A DNA stretch of 5,955 nt, from NCBI GenBank assembly GCA_008534395.1, contig SHMQ01000056.1:1-5955 (forward strand). The letters run 5' to 3'. Shown here piece after piece: positions 1 through 5,955 of the stretch. Below the pieces are notes generated by a model that was not told the DNA's origin, ran no database searches, and was given only the letters and a program-made list of their open reading frames with translations. The position numbers and the translations under genes are program-made. Numbering within the stretch: position 1 is the stretch's first letter; each line of letters opens with the position of its first letter. Origin of the DNA: Candidatus Acidulodesulfobacterium acidiphilum. Lineage in GTDB: Bacteria; SZUA-79; Acidulodesulfobacterales; Acidulodesulfobacteraceae.

Positions 1-552
1 TATACGGTAGAACCCGGCGATACGCTTATGGGAATCGCTTCCAAGTACGGAGCGTCTCTTGCGGCAATAGAGAGGTACAACGGGCTTAACGGCTATTCTA
101 TACTGAAAGTAGGGGAAAAAATAACAATACCGGGTGGAAAAGGTCCTCAAAAAACTATCGCCCAAAACACTTTCGGCGATGCAACTTTATCATATATTAT
201 CGTTAAGCCGGGAATGACTTTATGGAGCATATCGCAAAAATTTAACGTATCTATAAATTATATTAAAGACATAAACCGGATTAACGGAAACGATATACAT
301 ACGGGAGAAAAAATATTTTTAAAAGGCGGCTCGAATAACAGCGTAAGATATTCTTATATTAAGAGCGGCGGCAATAACTATGGGTCAAAAAGAACGAATA
401 GCGGCTTTTTATACTACAGGGTAAAATTCGGCGATTCGCTTTACGGTATTTCCGCAAAATTTCACGACAACGTAAAAAATATAATGGCTGAAAACAACAT
501 AAAAAATCCAAATTCTATATATCCGGGCGAATTGCTTAAGATAACCAAATAA
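1..552 (+). CDS. LysM-repeat cell-wall-binding protein, 5'-truncated by window edge
   Basis: The reading frame is open from base 1, so the true start lies outside the window. The ATG at 28 sits inside a LysM domain and is not a credible start. The visible 183 residues hold three LysM domains: about residues 1-45 (begins YTVEPGDTLMGIASKYG), 65-109 (begins YIIVKPGMTLWSISQKF) and 138-181 (begins YYRVKFGDSLYGISAKF). Each has the family pattern of an aromatic/V-x-x-GD/M-TL/SL-x-x-I opening and a GE-(K/L)-(I/L) close. A Gly/Ser/Asn-rich linker (about 110-137) separates domains 2 and 3. LysM modules bind N-acetylglucosamine-containing glycans such as peptidoglycan, so a periplasmic or surface location is inferred; no signal peptide can be seen because the N-terminus is missing. 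No catalytic domain is visible, though a hydrolase or further LysM repeats could lie upstream. The stop codon directly abuts the moeA start (TAAATG). Confidence 0.88.
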   Translation, partial: YTVEPGDTLMGIASKYGASLAAIERYNGLNGYSILKVGEKITIPGGKGPQKTIAQNTFGDATLSYIIVKPGMTLWSISQKFNVSINYIKDINRINGNDIHTGEKIFLKGGSNNSVRYSYIKSGGNNYGSKRTNSGFLYYRVKFGDSLYGISAKFHDNVKNIMAENNIKNPNSIYPGELLKITK

Positions 553-1779
553 ATGATATCTTTCGATGAATCTTTAAACATTATAAATTCAATAAATACG
601 TCTGCATCTTTAAAAGCCGAAAAAATATCCGTCGTAAACGCGATAGACAGGGTTTTATACGACGACGTTATATCGGAAGTCGATTATCCGGCGTGCGACA
701 ATTCCGCAATGGACGGGTATGCCGTTAATACATATCTGACGAAAAAACTTAATTCATCGCAATTAAAATTAACTATATACAAAAAAGTCGTATATGCAGG
801 GGATGCCTCCGTTAGTTATAAATATAAAAAATCGGACGGCGAAAACTTTGCCGTCCGCATAATGACGGGCGGATATATGCCGAAAACTTTAGATGCCGTA
901 ATACCTATTGAAGATGCCGTAGTAGAAAACAATAACCTTATAGTAAGTTCTCCAGTGAAATCCGGTAAAAATGTAAGAAGCCGTGGCGAAGTTATCAAAA
1001 AAGGCGACGTAATTTTAAAAAAAAATACCAGACTGACTCCGGAAAATATATCCCTGCTCGTCTCATGCAATATAACGAAGATAAAAGTATATGAAAAAAT
1101 AAGTGTTTCCGTTATTTCCACCGGAAACGAGATTATAGGTCTCGACAAAAAACCTGCATACGGTAAAATTTATAATTCCAACGGAATATTGGCGGAAAAT
1201 TTTTTAATGCAAAACGGTTGCACCGTCGTTAATAATGCGGTATGCAGAGATAATTTGGAAGAAATAGAAAACTCTCTGACGCAAGCGGTAAAAACCAGTA
1301 AAATAATAATAACTTCAGCAGGAGCTTCTTTCGGCGATAAAGATTTTACCGAAAAGGCGCTTGAAGCCGCAGGTTTTAAAATTAAATTCAGGCAGGTGGC
1401 TATTAAACCCGCAAAACCTTTTTCTTTCGGATTGATAAATAAAAAAATACCGGTTTTTATGCTGCCCGGAAACCCCGTTGCATTTTATACCTGCTTGGCC
1501 GTATACGTTAAACCTTTCATAAACGGGCATATCAAAATAAACAGCCGGGTGCGCGCAATTAAATCGGTTTCTTCATTTGAATATATTAAAAAAAATAAAA
1601 GAAGAGAATTTATACCGGCTAATACTTTCTATAAAGACGGAACCGTATATTCAGAAATATTTGAAAAATCGGGGCCCGCTACGATAAACGTTTTCGGTAT
1701 TATGAATTCCATTATATCCGTTCCGGAAGACGCGGAAGGCGTACATAAGGGCGAATTGCTGGATACTTACCTTATCTGA
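553..1779 (+). CDS. moeA: Molybdopterin molybdenumtransferase MoeA
   Basis: This 408-residue protein matches the usual MoeA length (about 400-410). MoeA inserts molybdate into adenylylated molybdopterin in the cytoplasm, the last common step of molybdenum cofactor synthesis. Motifs in order are DNSAMDGYAV (49-58), MTGG (104-107) followed by DAVIPIED (114-121), RSRGEVIKKGD (142-152), STGNE (189-193), SAGASFGDKD (255-264), AIKPAKPFSFG (283-293) and LPGNPV (304-309). A C-terminal domain IV follows from about residue 330 and contains the expected REF(I/L), GPATIN and GELL elements. Small departures from common family forms are SAGASFGD for SGGVSVGD and KPAKP for KPGKP; the acidic and lysine residues are kept, so it should be active. 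The ATG follows the LysM stop with no gap and has no Shine-Dalgarno motif, so translational coupling to the upstream gene is likely. No other moa/mob/mod genes are in view. Confidence 0.96.
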   Translation: MISFDESLNIINSINTSASLKAEKISVVNAIDRVLYDDVISEVDYPACDNSAMDGYAVNTYLTKKLNSSQLKLTIYKKVVYAGDASVSYKYKKSDGENFAVRIMTGGYMPKTLDAVIPIEDAVVENNNLIVSSPVKSGKNVRSRGEVIKKGDVILKKNTRLTPENISLLVSCNITKIKVYEKISVSVISTGNEIIGLDKKPAYGKIYNSNGILAENFLMQNGCTVVNNAVCRDNLEEIENSLTQAVKTSKIIITSAGASFGDKDFTEKALEAAGFKIKFRQVAIKPAKPFSFGLINKKIPVFMLPGNPVAFYTCLAVYVKPFINGHIKINSRVRAIKSVSSFEYIKKNKRREFIPANTFYKDGTVYSEIFEKSGPATINVFGIMNSIISVPEDAEGVHKGELLDTYLI

Positions 1780-1788
1780 CTTTATAAT
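1760..1788 (+). promoter_or_regulatory. Candidate sigma-70-type promoter for the response-regulator gene
   Basis: TGGATA (1760-1765, four of six matches to TTGACA) is followed after 17 bases by a perfect TATAAT (1783-1788). The -35 lies in the end of moeA and the -10 just after its stop. It would start transcription near 1795, giving a leader of about 9 bases before the ATG at 1804. Such boxes arise easily by chance in AT-rich DNA, and the gene may simply be co-transcribed with moeA. Confidence 0.3.
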
Positions 1789-1803
1789 AATAAATAATAG
1801 ATT

Positions 1804-3237
1804 ATGAAAAAGCATAAAATCTTAATCGTCGATGACGAGCAAAGTTTGGTTTACGTATTAAAAAAACTTCTGGAAGACGAATTTGTAATTGAAACCGCCT
1901 CCGACGGAGAAGAAGCGCTGTCCTATATCAAAAATAACCGCTATTTTGCTATATTTCTAGATATAAGAATTCCTAAAATTAACGGTATGGAAGTTCTGGC
2001 TTATACAAGAAAATTAGACGATAAACCGAACGTTATAATTATGACTGCCCAGAACACTATGGTAAACGCTATTGACGCTATGAAAAAAGGTGCATACGAT
2101 TACATAACGAAGCCTTTTGAATTAGACGAAATTCTAGGCATAATAGAAAAAATAAAAAAAAACGACGGCTTAACCGATAAAAAATTTGAAAAATCGGAAG
2201 ATTTTCTTGATACCCTGCTTGTAGGCAAGTCTAAAATTATGCAGGAGGTCTTTAAAACCATAGGGAAGTTATCGCATAACAACATTACCGTATTAATTTT
2301 GGGAGAATCCGGTACGGGTAAGGAACTTATAGCAAGAGCGATACATTTAAACAGCGTAAGAAGCGATAAACCTTTTATCGTCGTAAACACTCCCTCAATT
2401 CCCTCGGAACTTCTAGAATCCGAACTGTTTGGTCACGAAAAGGGTTCATATACAGGCGCAAACGAAAAAAAAGAGGGGAAGTTTATAAGCGCAAACGGCG
2501 GCACTATCTTTTTAGACGAAATAGGGGATATGCCGCTTAATCTTCAGGCTAAGCTTTTACGCGCCATACAGGAAAAAGAAATTGAGCCGGTCGGTTCTAA
2601 TAAACCTGTTAAAATAGACGTCAGAATTATTGCCGCTACAAATAAAAATCTTAAGTCTATGGTTAAAAACGCAAAATTCAGGGAAGATTTATACTACCGG
2701 CTTAACGTTATAGAAATTACCCTGCCGCCTTTAAGAGAACGGAAATCCGACATACCTATTTTAGCCGACTTTTTTATAAAAAAGTTTTCTCAGGAGCTGA
2801 ATATGCCGGAAAAGCAACTGGGCAGCGATGCGCTTTCTTTGCTTCAGTCTTATAATTTTCCAGGAAACATAAGAGAACTCGAAAACGCAATCAGAAGATG
2901 CATGGTTATGTCGCCTTCTGCGGTATTAAATTCAGATGATTTTATAGAAATATTGAATAACGGCGAAAATAATTTAAAAGACAAAAAAACGGAAATCGAC
3001 CCTTTTGAAGATATTATTAAACGAAAAATAAAAAATTACATCGAAAAAGTCAAAGATACCGAAATTAACGACGTTTATAAATCGATAATGGGATTGACCG
3101 AAAAAATAATTATAGAAGAAATACTTAATTTATATAATTTTAATCAGCTTAAAGTTTCTAAACTTTTAGGGATTAACAGAAATACCCTGCGGAAAAAAGT
3201 CAACGAATATAAAATTAATATTAAAAAACAGATTTAA
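1804..3237 (+). CDS. NtrC-type sigma-54-dependent response regulator
   Basis: The 477-residue protein has the full three-domain NtrC layout. Receiver domain, about 4-118: acidic pair D10/D11, phospho-acceptor D53 in FLDIRIP, T81 and K103 in YITKPF. AAA+ sigma-54 interaction domain, about 138-365: Walker A GESGTGKE (167-174), ESELFGHEKGSYTGA (205-219), Walker B GGTIFLDEIGD (232-242), sensor I AATNKNL (277-283), FREDLYYRL with R293 and R299, sensor II PGNIREL (353-359). A Fis-type helix-turn-helix lies at about 430-470 and ends in GINRNTLRKKV. The C-terminal arrangement resembles true NtrC (NR-I) more than short PspF-like activators. When phosphorylated it should oligomerise and hydrolyse ATP to open sigma-54 promoters. 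The usual GAFTGA loop reads GSYTGA here. No histidine kinase is in the window, so the signal and targets are unknown; nitrogen control is possible but unproven. It starts 24 bases after moeA, without a Shine-Dalgarno motif. Confidence 0.95.
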   Translation: MKKHKILIVDDEQSLVYVLKKLLEDEFVIETASDGEEALSYIKNNRYFAIFLDIRIPKINGMEVLAYTRKLDDKPNVIIMTAQNTMVNAIDAMKKGAYDYITKPFELDEILGIIEKIKKNDGLTDKKFEKSEDFLDTLLVGKSKIMQEVFKTIGKLSHNNITVLILGESGTGKELIARAIHLNSVRSDKPFIVVNTPSIPSELLESELFGHEKGSYTGANEKKEGKFISANGGTIFLDEIGDMPLNLQAKLLRAIQEKEIEPVGSNKPVKIDVRIIAATNKNLKSMVKNAKFREDLYYRLNVIEITLPPLRERKSDIPILADFFIKKFSQELNMPEKQLGSDALSLLQSYNFPGNIRELENAIRRCMVMSPSAVLNSDDFIEILNNGENNLKDKKTEIDPFEDIIKRKIKNYIEKVKDTEINDVYKSIMGLTEKIIIEEILNLYNFNQLKVSKLLGINRNTLRKKVNEYKINIKKQI

Positions 3238-3250
3238 TCTGTCTTTATTT
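3223..3250. terminator. Weak bidirectional intrinsic terminator between convergent genes
   Basis: ACAGAT (3228-3233) and ATCTGT (3237-3242) form a perfect 6-bp inverted repeat with a 3-base loop. On the + strand it is followed by CTTTATTT. On the - strand it is followed by a run of six T (complement of 3223-3228), and the stem can extend by a G-U and three A-U pairs that use up part of that run. It overlaps the last codons and stop of the response regulator and lies just past the stop of the CDF gene, where a shared terminator is expected. The stem has only two G-C pairs, so it may be leaky. Confidence 0.45.
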
Positions 3251-3259
3251 ATATAATAT

Positions 3260-4150
3260 TCAATTCTCAAAAGGATTTATATGGACCATAACGTCGTTTA
3301 TATAAATATTCGACGACATAAGACGGCTTTTAACGCTTTCAGCTATATCGTGAGACATTTTAACGGTCATATTTTGATTAATTTCTATTTCGACGTCTAT
3401 GTAAAAATAAGGACCGGACTTTCTTACCTTAATATTCGTAATGTGCTCAACCCCTTTCACGGAAGCAATTAAGTTTTTTATTTTATCGACCACGGATGCG
3501 GGAGGGCTTTCGTCCATAAGATTGCTTATAGATTCTTTTATAAGTTTCACCGCAAGACGGAATATAAAAAAACTTACGACTATTCCTGCTATGGGGTCCA
3601 TATAGTAATAGCCTTTTATAGCAAAAATAATCCCTATTACTACGGCGGTAGACACTACGACGTCGCTTCTGTGGTCATATGCCGTTGCAATCAAACCCGT
3701 AGATTTTAAAAGCCTGCCCCACCTTAAAGTCCATCTATAAAGAATTTCTTTTATAATTATAGTAGCCGATGCAACGATTAAAGTATCGAACGCCGGACGC
3801 TCGTAATAGCGGAAATATAATTTAAAGGACGACACCGCTATAATAGAGAGTCCGAAAAGTATTAAGATTAACGCCACTAAAAAAGTAGCTATCATTTCGG
3901 CTTTTGCATGTCCGTATGGATGCTCTTTGTCCTGGGGTTTGTTGGATATTTTAAAAGATATGTAAACTACCAGTCCGGCAAAAATATCGGAAAGCGAATT
4001 AAAGCCGTCGGCGACCAACGCCTCGGAATGTCCGGCAATGCCGAAGTAAAATTTTGCTAAAGTTAAAATAATATTCGCAAAAATACCTACATAGGAAACA
4101 AACTTGAGTTTATTAAAAATATTTTCGCGGCTTATAGTAAACTGTTTCAA
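3260..4150 (-). CDS. Cation diffusion facilitator (CDF) family metal exporter, Mn/Fe-type site A
   Basis: The 296 residues match a typical bacterial CDF: six predicted membrane helices (about 17-38, 42-66, 86-113, 119-138, 152-180, 182-205) and a cytoplasmic ferredoxin-like tail (about 215-296). CDF proteins swap cytoplasmic divalent metal for protons across the inner membrane. HSEALVADGFNSLSD (41-55) and DHRSD (159-163) supply the transport site as N51, D55, D159, D163, against Asp-Asp-His-Asp in the Zn exporter YiiP. Asn and an Asp in place of the TM5 His are features of Mn-type members such as pneumococcal MntE, so Mn2+ or Fe2+ export is inferred. The interface site D74-H77-H81 (HPYGH) is kept. 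In the tail, H290 remains but E254 and N292 stand where YiiP has His and Asp. The start is TTG: an in-frame stop lies three codons upstream (4157-4159) and there is no Met before residue 86. It follows purN by 15 bases on the same strand. Confidence 0.92.
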   Translation of the reverse strand: MKQFTISRENIFNKLKFVSYVGIFANIILTLAKFYFGIAGHSEALVADGFNSLSDIFAGLVVYISFKISNKPQDKEHPYGHAKAEMIATFLVALILILFGLSIIAVSSFKLYFRYYERPAFDTLIVASATIIIKEILYRWTLRWGRLLKSTGLIATAYDHRSDVVVSTAVVIGIIFAIKGYYYMDPIAGIVVSFFIFRLAVKLIKESISNLMDESPPASVVDKIKNLIASVKGVEHITNIKVRKSGPYFYIDVEIEINQNMTVKMSHDIAESVKSRLMSSNIYINDVMVHINPFEN

Positions 4151-4165
4151 TTTATTTCAAATATT

Positions 4166-4765
4166 TTATACAAATATTTTTTTTAACGCAGCAGGATAAA
4201 TTTTATGTTCGGTATCGTGAATTTTTAACTCTAAAGATTCAACGGTATCGGTTTCTTCGATCTTAACGACTTCCTGGCAGATAATAGGACCTGCATCTAC
4301 TTCTGGAGTTACGTAATGCACGGTAACACCCGTATATTTTACTCCGTAATCGAATGCGCTTTTTATGGCATCTTTTCCTTTAAAAGCAGGTAACAGGGAA
4401 GGATGTATATTTATTATTTTTTTATGAAATTTAGAAACGAATTCTTTGGATAGTATTTTCATAAAACCTGCAAGAATTATACAGTTTATATTATATTTTC
4501 GTATAATGCTTTCAAGCTCTTTTTCAAAATATTCCCTTTCCGAAAACGAAGCGTAAGGAAGAAAAAAAACTGGGATATCGGGTGCGGCAAGCCTGACTTT
4601 TTCAATAACAGGTGCGTTTTCTATGTTTGAAACGACCGCCGATATATTTATACTGCAGGCGGCATTTTTATGCTCTTTGGTATCGATGTGAAATATGCGT
4701 ATTAAATTTAAAGCGTTAGAACCGTTTCCTGAAGCGAGAATTATGCAATTTATTTTCTTTTGCAT
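4166..4765 (-). CDS. purN: Phosphoribosylglycinamide formyltransferase PurN
   Basis: PurN transfers a formyl group from 10-formyltetrahydrofolate to GAR, giving FGAR, in step 3 of cytoplasmic de novo purine synthesis. The N-terminal phosphate-binding loop is SGNGSN (12-17). AGFMKIL (99-105) and INIHPSLLPAFKG (118-130) follow. The catalytic triad is present as N119, H121 and D157, the last in VDAGPII. At 199 residues it is slightly shorter than the E. coli enzyme (212): it stops soon after the IYP motif (189-191) and lacks the C-terminal extension. Between SGNGSN and the SN motif at 46-47 it carries about seven more residues than E. coli PurN, a probable surface-loop insertion. It lies 75 bases downstream of purM on the same strand, so an operon is likely, although a TATAAA at 4772-4777 could mark a promoter of its own. 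No Shine-Dalgarno motif precedes the ATG. Confidence 0.96.
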   Translation of the reverse strand: MQKKINCIILASGNGSNALNLIRIFHIDTKEHKNAACSINISAVVSNIENAPVIEKVRLAAPDIPVFFLPYASFSEREYFEKELESIIRKYNINCIILAGFMKILSKEFVSKFHKKIINIHPSLLPAFKGKDAIKSAFDYGVKYTGVTVHYVTPEVDAGPIICQEVVKIEETDTVESLELKIHDTEHKIYPAALKKIFV

Positions 4766-4840
4766 TATTTATTTATACTATTTTTATTATTACGGTTTAT
4801 TATATTAGATGATATTGTAAAATATTTGTAGAACATTAAG

Positions 4841-5899
4841 TTATTTAATGCTGACCGACGGTTGACCGTTACGACTTTTATTACTGCATATATAACCTAT
4901 ATTAAACGAACTAAAATTTTTACCGCCTGAATAAAAAACTTCGTTATTAATAAATTTTACGATATCTTGGGCATCCTTCGCTTCTGTGATTACAATCATG
5001 CCTATTCCGGCATTAAAAACCCTGTAAAACTCGTCGCCGCTTATGCCGCCTTCTTCTTTTAATATTTTAAAAAGTTCGGGTACTTCCCATGAATTTCCGT
5101 CAATTTCTGCAGAAACTGCTTGCGGAAGTATCCTGGCTAAATTTTCTGTTATACCGCCTCCGGTTATGTGGGCAATTCCTTTAATTTTGAATTTTCCTTT
5201 GAGCGCGCTTATAAGTTCCGAATAAATAATAGTCGGTTCCAATAGGGCATCTTTAACGGTTCTCCCGTCTTTAAGCAGACGGTCGTTTATGCTCAAACCC
5301 ATCATCTCGAATACTATCTTTCTTGCAAGCGAGTAGCCGTTGGAATGCAGTCCGCTGGAAGCTATGCCTATAACGCCGTCACCTTCTTTAATTTCCTTCC
5401 CGTCTATAATTTCGTCTTTTTCGACTATCCCGACCGCAAAACCCGCCAAATCGTAATCGCCGGACTGATAAAAAGAAGGCATTTCAGCCATTTCGCCGCC
5501 GAGAAGAGAGCATTTAGCCTCTTTGCACCCGAAAGCTATACCCGAAACTATTTCTTTAATAATTCCCGGATTTAAATTGGAGGTGGATATATAATCTAAG
5601 AAAAAAAGCGGTTTAGCTCCTAAACATGCAATGTCGTTGACGCTCATAGCGACTAAATCTATGCCGACCGTATCGTGTTTATTTGCCGCAAAAGCTATTT
5701 TAAGCTTCGTGCCTACGCCGTCCGTTCCTGAAACTAAAACCGGATTCTTATAATTAAGTTCCCCTATCGAAAAAAGAGAGCCGAATAATCCAAAATTATC
5801 TATGACGCCCTTGGTATAAGTGCTTTTAACTATTGAGGTTATATCGTCGACGGCTTTTTTTCCCGCCTCTATATCTACGCCTGCTTTTTTATAATCCAT
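4841..5899 (-). CDS. purM: Phosphoribosylformylglycinamidine cyclo-ligase (AIR synthetase) PurM
   Basis: PurM closes FGAM to aminoimidazole ribotide with ATP, step 5 of de novo purine synthesis in the cytoplasm. At 352 residues it is full length (E. coli 345). Family motifs are SGTDGVGTK (57-65), GIDLVAMSVNDI (79-90), LGAKPLFFLDY (93-103), GGEMAEMPSFY (134-143), SSGLHSNGYSL (181-191), LLEPT (219-223) and AHITGGGI (243-250). The N-terminal half is the ATP-binding and dimer domain of the PurM/PurL/SelD/ThiL/HypE superfamily; the C-terminal half is the matching PurM_C fold. No motif is broken. The start is an ATG opening MDYKKAG, the usual PurM beginning. It is the first gene of the purM-purN-CDF minus-strand run visible here. 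A promoter-like pair sits just upstream, and there is no Shine-Dalgarno motif. Confidence 0.98.
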   Translation of the reverse strand: MDYKKAGVDIEAGKKAVDDITSIVKSTYTKGVIDNFGLFGSLFSIGELNYKNPVLVSGTDGVGTKLKIAFAANKHDTVGIDLVAMSVNDIACLGAKPLFFLDYISTSNLNPGIIKEIVSGIAFGCKEAKCSLLGGEMAEMPSFYQSGDYDLAGFAVGIVEKDEIIDGKEIKEGDGVIGIASSGLHSNGYSLARKIVFEMMGLSINDRLLKDGRTVKDALLEPTIIYSELISALKGKFKIKGIAHITGGGITENLARILPQAVSAEIDGNSWEVPELFKILKEEGGISGDEFYRVFNAGIGMIVITEAKDAQDIVKFINNEVFYSGGKNFSSFNIGYICSNKSRNGQPSVSIK

Positions 5900-5908
5900 A
5901 GTTGTATG

Positions 5909-5937
5909 ATTTTATAATTTTTTATAAATTTTGTAAA
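5909..5937 (-). promoter_or_regulatory. Candidate sigma-70-type promoter for purM
   Basis: Read on the - strand, TTTACA (5937-5932, five of six to TTGACA) is followed after exactly 17 bases by TAAAAT (5914-5909, five of six to TATAAT). An overlapping TATAAA (5916-5911) is an alternative -10. Only nine bases separate the -10 from the purM ATG, so transcription would begin within a few bases of the start codon. The purine genes would then have an almost leaderless message. Chance matches are common in DNA this AT-rich. Confidence 0.4.
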
Positions 5938-5955
5938 GCGCCTTTAATAGCAGTG

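Noticed and set aside
816-1148. Open frame of about 110 codons on the - strand inside moeA
   Set aside because: It lies wholly antisense to a well-supported gene and has no recognisable domain. Similar antisense frames at 1315-1530, 2100-2390, 3281-3472, 5043-5225 and 5345-5575 were dropped for the same reason.
1315-1365. MoeA changes SAGASFGD and KPAKP considered as signs of a non-catalytic paralogue
   Set aside because: The charged residues of both motifs are kept, all domains are present at normal length, and small hydrophobic swaps of this kind occur among MoeA proteins.
525-1760. Exact 12-base repeat GGGCGAATTGCT at 525-536 and 1749-1760, each near a gene end
   Set aside because: Both copies encode a Gly-Glu-Leu-Leu segment that each family expects near its C-terminus (LysM close, MoeA domain IV). 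Its distance to the next start differs (16 against 43 bases), so chance coding similarity is the better explanation.
4834-4850. Inverted repeat CATTAA-N5-TTAATG overlapping the purM stop codon
   Set aside because: The stem is six base pairs with only one G-C pair, and no T-run follows in the purM direction, so it does not make a credible terminator between purM and purN.
5922-5954. Short - strand frame reading TAIKGALQNL then stop, possibly the tail of a gene upstream of purM
   Set aside because: It is too short to assign, other frames are also open for a few codons, and a promoter-like -35 lies within it.
1-5955. Search for a novel multi-gene system (defence island, mobile element, CRISPR, toxin-antitoxin, retron-like RNA)
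   Set aside because: Every gene belongs to a familiar family, gaps are 75 bases or less, base composition looks even throughout, and no direct repeats, transposase remnants or tRNA-like structures were seen.

Overview
The window is an ordinary-looking, gene-dense stretch of a low-GC bacterial chromosome. It holds six protein genes, one of them cut by the left edge, and no sign of mobile elements, CRISPR arrays or RNA genes. Family content (purM, purN, moeA, an NtrC-type sigma-54 activator, a LysM protein) says Bacteria. AT-rich codon use with an NtrC-type activator and a molybdenum-cofactor gene would suit a low-GC anaerobic lineage such as deltaproteobacteria-like groups, but that placement is inference and weak.

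Layout. The left half (1-3237) reads on the + strand: the C-terminal part of a three-LysM protein (1-552), then moeA starting on the very next base (553-1779), then, after 24 bases, an NtrC-type response regulator (1804-3237). The right half (3260-5899) reads on the - strand, in transcription order purM (5899-4841), purN (4765-4166) and a cation diffusion facilitator (4150-3260). The two sets converge on a 22-bp gap. A short inverted repeat there, overlapping the regulator's stop codon, probably works as a weak two-way terminator. Intergenic space is tiny; the longest gap is 75 bases, between purM and purN.

Function. PurN and PurM catalyse steps 3 and 5 of de novo IMP synthesis. MoeA inserts molybdenum into molybdopterin. 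The CDF protein is predicted to export a divalent metal; its site-A residues (N51, D55, D159, D163) resemble the Mn/Fe-type rather than the Zn-type branch. The regulator has all phosphorylation and ATPase residues, but no partner histidine kinase is in view. The LysM protein presumably binds peptidoglycan.

Most unusual signal. None of the five visible gene starts has a Shine-Dalgarno-like purine motif. All four starts that follow an intergenic gap have a TATAAA/TATAAT box only 6-15 bases upstream, which would fit very short-leader or leaderless transcripts. This is suggestive only, because the DNA is AT-rich. I found no convincing novel multi-gene system here.
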